Shown here piece by piece: positions 57,716-64,000 of a DNA stretch of 64,000 nucleotides (position 1 is its first letter; each line of letters begins with the position of its first letter). Source of the DNA: Schoenoplectus triqueter (Eukaryota > Streptophyta > Magnoliopsida > Poales > Cyperaceae). The stretch is taken from the NCBI GenBank assembly GCA_964058805.1, contig CAXKVV010002149.1:186001-250000 (forward strand). Reading direction: 5' to 3'. The position numbers and the translations under genes were made by a program. The notes beneath the pieces were generated by a model, which saw only the letters and a program-made list of their open reading frames with translations, was not told the origin of the DNA and did no database searches.

Positions 57716-60700
57716 CTATGTGTAGTACTTCTTCAGATATCGCCCGTTAATTGGTGGCATGGGCCTTTCACCTTCATGGTCTATGAGTTGGTATGCGCCG
57801 CCCCCGTATACCTTCTCAATTACGTATGGCCCCTCCCAATTCGGAGAAAATTTTGGGCCGATGTGCCGGCCAATGATCGGCCTCTTAAGGACAAGAACAA
57901 GCTCTCCTTGTTGAAATGCCCTGACTCGCGCCATTTTGTCATAAGCCCTTGCCATTTTCGCTTGATATATTTCAAGATTCTGCTGGGCTATCAGTCTCTT
58001 TTCGTCCATGGCATCCAATTCGTCCAATCTGAGTTGTTGGCATTCATCCATGATCATGTCATTTTGCATAGCCACCCGCAACGACGGTAATTCCACCTCA
58101 AGAGGGAGAACGGCTTCAACCCCGAAAGCTAGAGAATACGGGGTAGCTTGCATAGGTGTTCGGTACGTGGTTCGATAAGCCCATAATGCCTCTTGTAGAC
58201 GATTATCCCAGTCTCGTTGGTTGCCGTCCACAGTTTTCTTCATGATATTGATTAGGGTTTTGTTAAAGGCTTCGGCCAGACCGTTGGCTCTTGGGTTATA
58301 AATGGATGAGAATCTCCAATCAATGTTAAATTGCTCCGCCAAGGCATAGACTTTAGAGCTCTTGAAGGCCGTCCCGTTATCGGATATTATCCGTTGTGGG
58401 GTGCCGAATTGGTAAAGGATGTGCGTCTTAAAGAACTTAACCACATCGGACGCTTTAACTTCTTTGAGTGGGACGGCTTCGGCCCATTTAGTAAAGTAAT
58501 CCGTTGCCGCCAAGATGAACCGGTGACCTCTTGACGTAGGAGGGTCGATGGGTCCCACTATATCTGTGCTCCACATATTAAATGGCCAGGACGCTATTGT
58601 GGGGTGTAACGGGCTCGGCGCTTGGTGTATGAAAGGGCCGTGTATCTGGCACATGCGGCACTTCTTCGTGTGAGCTTCACAATCAGCCACCATTGTGGGC
58701 CAATAATACCCCATTCGCTTGATTTTTAACTTCATCTTTGGCCCAGACTGATGTGCTCCACATAGCCCGGAATGGATTTCTTTCATAACCTGCTCGGCTT
58801 CAGGTCTTGATACACATCTCAGCCATAATTGATCATAAGACCTGCGGTATAGCATACTGCCTACATACGCATACCGTAGTACCCGCTTTCTTAGTTGATC
58901 AGCCATCCTTTTATCTTTGGGAAGGGTACCATGCCGGAAATATTCAATGAACGGCTGTCTCCAATCATCGTCTTCTTCAGTTATCATTGTTTCTTGGCAT
59001 TCTACCTTTTCTAATCCAATATCTTTATTGTTTGCATCATTCATTGTCTGACACAATGATAATGGCCTTCTATTGCGGACGATGATGTGAATTTCCAGCT
59101 CTGTTGGTTCACCCAGCTCCTTGGCGAGTTTGGCCAATGCATCTGCTTCACCATTCACAGCCCTCGTGACCTTCTCAATGGACACATACGGGATTTTCTT
59201 CATTAGCTTCATGGCCTTTTGGTGATATTGTATTAGCTCCGGCTTCAGGACCTTGTATTCGCCAATTATTTGATTTATGATCAGCTGTGAGTCCCCAAAA
59301 ATGCGCACAGCTTTGATTTCTAGCTCCAATGATAGCTCTAGTCCGGCGATAAGCGCTTCATACTCCGCTTCATTATTCGTGCATGGTTCGGTTAAAGCTA
59401 GAGAATGTCGTATTATCCCGCCTTCTAGGGTCACGAAGACTAGTCCTGCGCCGGCTCGCACAGTTGGAACTCCCGGGCCCGCGACCGGCTTGATTGATGA
59501 AGCACCATCAAAATACAGCTCCCATATAGGATTTCCTTCTTCAACATGTAGAGTTTCCTCGTCGGGAAAGTCACATTCTAATGGGGAGTTGTCTTGAATT
59601 GGGTGTGCAGCCAAGAAGTCCGCCAGCGCCTGCCCCTTTATCGCCTTTTGCGGTGTGTATGTGATGTCAAACTCTGTAAGAATGATCGCCCACTTGGCCA
59701 GCCTACCCGTCAGCATCGGCCGAGTCATCAGGTATTTGAGTGGATCTACCTTGGATATTAAGATGATTTTATGGGCTAGCATGTAGTGCCTTAATTTCTT
59801 CACCGCGAAGATTAGGGCTAAACAATGCTTTTCAATCGGCGAATATCCGTGTTCCGCCCCTACCATCATGCGACTTAAGTAATATAGTGCATTTTGGTTA
59901 CCATCCTGGTTTTCTTGCGCCAATAGAGCTCCCAAGGATCCGTCTAGGGCGGTCGTATACAGAATAAGTTCTTTCCCGGGTATGGGTGCCGCCAATACTG
60001 GAGGGTTGAGTAGATAGGCCTTGATCTCTTCAAAGGCTCGATGGTACTCGCCATCCCATTTAAACGGGATATCTTTCTTAGTCAACCGGGTGAAGGGTTG
60101 GATTTTACCCGATAGGTTGGCTATAAACCGCCTGATATATGCCAATTGTCCTTGTAAGGATCGCAATTGTTTTAAATTCTTTGGCGGGGATAGTTCAGTT
60201 ATTGCTTTGATCTTGCCCGGGTCTATTTCGATTCCCCTGTGGCGTACCACAAACCCTAGAAATTTACCGGATGATACCATGAATGCGCATTTCAACGGGT
60301 TTAATTTGAGCGCATGTTCTCTTAGGCGGTTGAAAACGACCTCAAGATATTGGAGGTGTTCTTCATATGACATGGCTTTGATGACCAGATCATCCACATA
60401 GCACTCTACTATCTTGTGGATCAGATCGTCAAATATCTTCGTCATCGCCCGTTGGTAGGTGGCACCTGCATTTTTGAGCCCAAACGGCATGACTTTATAA
60501 CAATAGATGCCAATCGGTGTGCGGAATGCTGTGTGCCTTTCATCTTCTGGCGCCATTTTAATTTGATTATAACCCGCATAACCGTCCATGAAGGAGAAGA
60601 CTTCATAAGATGATGTGTGATCAATTATGATTTCGGTTACTGGGAGCGGGAAATCATCTTTGGGGCATGCTTTGTTTAAGTCTTGAAAGTCTACGCAAAT

Positions 60701-63301
60701 GCGAATCTGCCCATTTTTCTTTTTAACCGGGACAATGCTAGCCACCCATTCTGGCGTCTCTTCTTCCCGTATAAAGCCTGCGTCGATGAGTTTCTTTGTT
60801 TCCTCCACGACCTTTTCTTCCAGTTCTATTCTCATTCGCCTCGGCGCTTGTTTAATCGGCTTGAAGGTTGGATCAATTTTTAAGTAATGAACCGCTACGT
60901 TGGGATCTAATCCAGGCATTTCTTTATAACTCCAAGCGAAACAGTCCATGTAGCTTTTAAGGAATGTCTTCAACCTGTCAGCCACCTCTTTTGGTAATGA
61001 TGCGCTTATGAAAGTTGGTCGCGGGTCTTCTTCTGTTCCCAAATTGACCTCAGTTAACTCATCGACCGTATTAGGCTCTTTTTCGAACTGTTTCAAAGCA
61101 TTTTTCAGAACTGGGGTACTGTCCTCTTCTGTTTCATTGTCTAATACTTCAACAGAAGTCATGCAACAACTTTCTTCCATACGGCGCTCGTTGAGGGACC
61201 CCTCAAAACATGCTGCGTCATCGCAATTATACCCTAACCCTCGGGTGTATTTTATTTTACCATCCAGGCCCAAAACCTTATTCTGGCCGCCATTCCAGAG
61301 TTCATCGAAGCGCTTGGCCTCGGCCTTGGATATGTCTCTCAGACATTTTGCCCTTTTTGCTAGTTTATACAGCTCCTTTCCAAAGGGATGAGATGCAGCG
61401 TCACCGCCCATTGCATTCTCCGACTCTTGTTCTATCACCCACTTCTTCCAAGTATTGTGGTCAGGGTTCTTCAGAGACTGAGTTGAATCGCTCTGATAGA
61501 AAATTATAGCCTTGTGAATGATAGTTCTCCCTTTGATGCGCTCTACTTTTGCCGGCACAACAAAGGTCTTTAGGGTTTGGATGTGGTTCACTTCCCTTGG
61601 CATGAGGTCTTTAAAATGCCTTTCGGGAACCGCAGTGATCTCTAGCGCTGCCATCTCCTCTTCTATTTTAATATTCATGACTGAGTTGGAGCGGTAGATT
61701 TCTTTAATTGGCTTTCGTCTCGCAACTTTGGGTTTGCTAGGTACGGGAGTGTGCGAGATCGTATAGGCAACCCCTTTGCCTTTGTTATTTGAACTGTGCG
61801 GAGCTGGGTCTTGTTGAAAACTTTTCGGGAGCTGGATTGTTCCATCTTTGTGCCCTTCTTCTATAAGATCCTTGAATACCCAGCATTCTTCAATTGTGTG
61901 ACCCAGTATGCGATGATAAGGGCAAAATTCACCTTCGCTAGCCCTCTCTATGTCCGCGGGTCTTTTACAGGCGGGAAGTGTCAATCCGCTCTTTAGGGCC
62001 TGCTCAAATATCCGAGTTGTTTTATTTTTTAGGAAAGAGTATGGTTTACTCTTCTTGGCTTTGAGGGTTTGCATGACGGCCGATTGTTTAACCTTCGTTT
62101 CTTCTCTCCCTGATTCATCCACTATAACAATTACCCGTTTGCCGCTATCGGGTGCTTGTCTTTCAGGGGTCTCGGCGCGGGGTTCGCTCGCCATTTCTTT
62201 GAGTAGCTCGGAGTTATAGATCGCGGTTTGCAGGTTTTCAATCATTATCATGATTTCATTGTGTTGCGTCTTGATGTCCTGCATCACTTCCCATTGTTCA
62301 GACACCTCCCTTCTATTATTCTCAACCTGGTGCCTCATTTCATCGATCACATTCCAAACACGAGCTTCAAAATTCTCCCGCCATGAGCGTTCTTCGCTTA
62401 CAGGCCTCGGCCTAACCGGGTTATCCCTTTCGCTACCGGATCCCATGTTGATCATAAATGACTCCTCACTTTCATTATCTATTTCAGGCCCTTTGTATGG
62501 CTTTTTGAGGATGTGATAGATGATCTCTTCGTCAGATTCTTCTTCCCAGGGCTGACGACCATGGCTAGATTCTTCTCCCGAGGTGATATCGCCCGAGTCG
62601 TTGGAATCTTCGGAGTCTTCTCCTGAAGTTGCCTCTGTGATCTGAACTTGAGGGGTGTTGGCAGGTTTAAAATTGAAAATGACCTCCTCCTCAGAATCGC
62701 TTGAATTGATTTCGCTCGGTTTTATTTGGGCTTTATATGTAGCCACCTGTTTGAAACGGAAGGTTGTTTCCTCACCCGACTTTCCTCCGGGTCTTTGAGT
62801 TCGAACACCTCGGGGTTTAATATTGAATTTAACCTCTTCTTCTTCTCCGGATGAGGTGTCAAATTTAGGGCTTTCATTAAGAGGTTTCTGACTTGCTTTT
62901 GTTATTGGCCGGCTTGGCGCCGTGGCGGATTTGGGCAGAAAATATTGGGCGTCGTTGAATTTGATCTCATGCACCCCGAATGGTTTGACATCTCCGTCAA
63001 TTCTCTTTTGTTTACCATTCTCAATGTATTTCAGGCATTGGTGCAGAGTAGAGGGTATGACCTGATTGCTGTGAAGCCACGAGCGACCCAGCAACGCCCG
63101 ATAAGAAGTTTCAGCGTCGATAACATAGAATTTGGTAGGCGCTTTTAGGCTTCCGCATTGCAGGTTCAGAGTTATAGCTCCCAATGCCTTTTGGGAGTTT
63201 TGATTGAAGCCATGAATGATCACCTTTTCATCAGATAAGTTCTTCACATCTAAGGTGATGGTCTTCAGGGTTTTAGCGGCATGATATTGATTGAAGACCA
63301 T
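57716..63301 (-). CDS. Ty3/gypsy (Tat lineage) pol polyprotein
   Basis: 1861 codons with no stop. From the N-terminus: second half of the protease (LLGRSWLHSNQVIPSTLHQ), a long acidic region (about residues 130-400), CPYHRILGHTIEEC near 458, reverse transcriptase about 840-1080 with YVDD at 968-971 and FMDGYAGYNQI, RT-linked RNase H near 1110-1230, and a second, archaeal-type RNase H about 1258-1395 (WELYFDGASS, NNEAEYEALIAGL). Then comes integrase: HHCC zinc site near 1510-1545, STDIVGP near 1577, SDNGTAFKSS near 1640, Glu near 1675. There is no chromodomain. The second RNase H is the mark of Tat/Ogre-type plant elements. An intact frame this long suggests a recent insertion. The listed start Met is an artefact of a frameshift: the true polyprotein continues upstream in another frame. 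Confidence 0.92.
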   Translation of the reverse strand: MVFNQYHAAKTLKTITLDVKNLSDEKVIIHGFNQNSQKALGAITLNLQCGSLKAPTKFYVIDAETSYRALLGRSWLHSNQVIPSTLHQCLKYIENGKQKRIDGDVKPFGVHEIKFNDAQYFLPKSATAPSRPITKASQKPLNESPKFDTSSGEEEEVKFNIKPRGVRTQRPGGKSGEETTFRFKQVATYKAQIKPSEINSSDSEEEVIFNFKPANTPQVQITEATSGEDSEDSNDSGDITSGEESSHGRQPWEEESDEEIIYHILKKPYKGPEIDNESEESFMINMGSGSERDNPVRPRPVSEERSWRENFEARVWNVIDEMRHQVENNRREVSEQWEVMQDIKTQHNEIMIMIENLQTAIYNSELLKEMASEPRAETPERQAPDSGKRVIVIVDESGREETKVKQSAVMQTLKAKKSKPYSFLKNKTTRIFEQALKSGLTLPACKRPADIERASEGEFCPYHRILGHTIEECWVFKDLIEEGHKDGTIQLPKSFQQDPAPHSSNNKGKGVAYTISHTPVPSKPKVARRKPIKEIYRSNSVMNIKIEEEMAALEITAVPERHFKDLMPREVNHIQTLKTFVVPAKVERIKGRTIIHKAIIFYQSDSTQSLKNPDHNTWKKWVIEQESENAMGGDAASHPFGKELYKLAKRAKCLRDISKAEAKRFDELWNGGQNKVLGLDGKIKYTRGLGYNCDDAACFEGSLNERRMEESCCMTSVEVLDNETEEDSTPVLKNALKQFEKEPNTVDELTEVNLGTEEDPRPTFISASLPKEVADRLKTFLKSYMDCFAWSYKEMPGLDPNVAVHYLKIDPTFKPIKQAPRRMRIELEEKVVEETKKLIDAGFIREEETPEWVASIVPVKKKNGQIRICVDFQDLNKACPKDDFPLPVTEIIIDHTSSYEVFSFMDGYAGYNQIKMAPEDERHTAFRTPIGIYCYKVMPFGLKNAGATYQRAMTKIFDDLIHKIVECYVDDLVIKAMSYEEHLQYLEVVFNRLREHALKLNPLKCAFMVSSGKFLGFVVRHRGIEIDPGKIKAITELSPPKNLKQLRSLQGQLAYIRRFIANLSGKIQPFTRLTKKDIPFKWDGEYHRAFEEIKAYLLNPPVLAAPIPGKELILYTTALDGSLGALLAQENQDGNQNALYYLSRMMVGAEHGYSPIEKHCLALIFAVKKLRHYMLAHKIILISKVDPLKYLMTRPMLTGRLAKWAIILTEFDITYTPQKAIKGQALADFLAAHPIQDNSPLECDFPDEETLHVEEGNPIWELYFDGASSIKPVAGPGVPTVRAGAGLVFVTLEGGIIRHSLALTEPCTNNEAEYEALIAGLELSLELEIKAVRIFGDSQLIINQIIGEYKVLKPELIQYHQKAMKLMKKIPYVSIEKVTRAVNGEADALAKLAKELGEPTELEIHIIVRNRRPLSLCQTMNDANNKDIGLEKVECQETMITEEDDDWRQPFIEYFRHGTLPKDKRMADQLRKRVLRYAYVGSMLYRRSYDQLWLRCVSRPEAEQVMKEIHSGLCGAHQSGPKMKLKIKRMGYYWPTMVADCEAHTKKCRMCQIHGPFIHQAPSPLHPTIASWPFNMWSTDIVGPIDPPTSRGHRFILAATDYFTKWAEAVPLKEVKASDVVKFFKTHILYQFGTPQRIISDNGTAFKSSKVYALAEQFNIDWRFSSIYNPRANGLAEAFNKTLINIMKKTVDGNQRDWDNRLQEALWAYRTTYRTPMQATPYSLAFGVEAVLPLEVELPSLRVAMQNDMIMDECQQLRLDELDAMDEKRLIAQQNLEIYQAKMARAYDKMARVRAFQQGELVLVLKRPIIGRHIGPKFSPNWEGPYVIEKVYGGGAYQLIDHEGERPMPPINGRYLKKYYT

Positions 63302-64000
63302 GCATCGACCAAAATACGGCCAATCTTTTGTCCACCGCAGTTTCCGGTGATGTACAACGGGCGGTTGTGGTCGACGGTGCCTATTAAGAGGTCGTCATCT
63401 GTGAAATTTATGTAGGCGGCCCGCTTGGCGGTGAATAGGGCTTCCTGCATATTTTGCTCGATGAAGTATGACTTGTACTTCTCGGGATCTTGCAAGGCTT
63501 GGATTAATACCTCTCTTAGGTCTTGTGACATCATCAATGCGTCAAATATGCTTAATAACGCTGGGATCTTACGCAGATGTGCCAACACATTGTATTCTTC
63601 ACCCGTCGACCGGGTCTTTTCTGGGTTCTTGTTTAGGCTCTCAGCCTCTTTGCCTTTATTCTGGGCTTTGTCCTTTCCCTTATAGGACTCTTTGGGAGCT
63701 TGTCTCTCGGGTACGTAAGTCCCGGACCGGATCACAGCTTTGCATTCTTCATTTTTTGTCCCAGAGGTGCTTGCCTCCCCTTCGTCATTTGGGAAGAACA
63801 TCTCTTCTAATGTTGGCATATCTTCGTCGTGAGAAGAATATACCATGTTGCACGAAGCACCCCAGATCTCTTCACTTTCTTCCTTATTTATTTCTTCATC
63901 TACATTTTCTTTCTTTTGGCCTAGGGTTAACTTCTCCCAGTCTTCTTTGGAGATGAAGTGTTGAAGGGTAATCGCCTTGGGACTGCCCTGCTCGCATTCT
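63265..64000 (-). pseudogene. Gypsy gag-protease upstream part, frameshifted, runs off window
   Basis: Open on the minus strand from the window edge (QGSPKAITLQHFISKEDWEK, then through the Met at 63846) to a stop in the overlap with pol. It includes a Lys/Glu-rich linker, LAHLRKIPALLSIFDALMMS and a protease start, LYITGNCGGQKIGRILVD, then A-W-S-S-I-N-I-M-P-L. An active enzyme has Asp-x-Gly-Ser-Ser here; Trp replaces Gly. After MPLK the frame must change by one base to continue as TLKTITLDV in the pol frame, so one base has been lost. Both faults sit in the protease. Gag proper lies beyond the window. Confidence 0.8.

Noticed and set aside
57776..63148. Many plus-strand frames of 60-127 codons
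   Set aside because: All are antisense shadows of the gypsy polyprotein.

Overview
The window is plant nuclear DNA. It is AT-rich, has no bacterial-type operons, and is dominated by plant transposon families. I recognise one ordinary host gene and a near-continuous patchwork of LTR retrotransposons, CACTA, hAT, Harbinger and Helitron-type DNA elements, a LINE fragment and tandem repeats. A flowering plant is clear from the Ty3/gypsy Tat-type polyprotein with its second RNase H, the plant mobile domain (PMD) and the telo-box/site II promoter. I cannot name the species.

Left third (1-23.6 kb): part of a long LTR lies on the minus strand (1-1451). Its plus-strand relative is a roughly 5.4-kb solo LTR (5497-20191, target duplication TTACA) split by a Ty1/copia element (9026-18308, target duplication GGGTA). 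The copia gag-pol frame has about a dozen stops but I found no frameshift. To the right is the 5' part of a CACTA element (minus strand, end at 21593) with three spliced transposase-like exons, then a degenerate CACTA-like element, then a 648-bp hAT-like element with an 8-bp duplication. A similar hAT-like element sits at 3815-4475.

Middle (23.6-42.7 kb): a 5'-truncated LINE with a 14-bp duplication; two more CACTA-like elements that share a TATA/leader core with the one at 21.6-22.8 kb, one of them carrying a nested 523-bp hAT-like insertion; then the host gene at 33049-34229. This encodes a 121-residue C2H2 protein of the ZNF593/Bud20 family, in four exons, with an AT-AC (U12-type) first intron. 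MITEs, a Helitron-like element and an eroded hAT element follow.

Right third (42.7-64 kb): a truncated copia element (5' LTR, primer site, gag, start of protease), tandem repeats, and then most of a large Tat-lineage gypsy element on the minus strand. Its pol is one open frame of 1861 codons (57716-63301) with the gag side running off the window (63265-64000). A probable 3' LTR lies at 47503-49733. Between pol and that LTR, on the opposite strand, is a six-exon gene (about 52176-55890) coding for a PMD, an acidic linker and a helical tail. In front of it are three tandem promoter-like repeats, each with a TATA box, and an array of G-box-like motifs. This antisense, spliced, separately promoted gene inside a retrotransposon is the most interesting system here.
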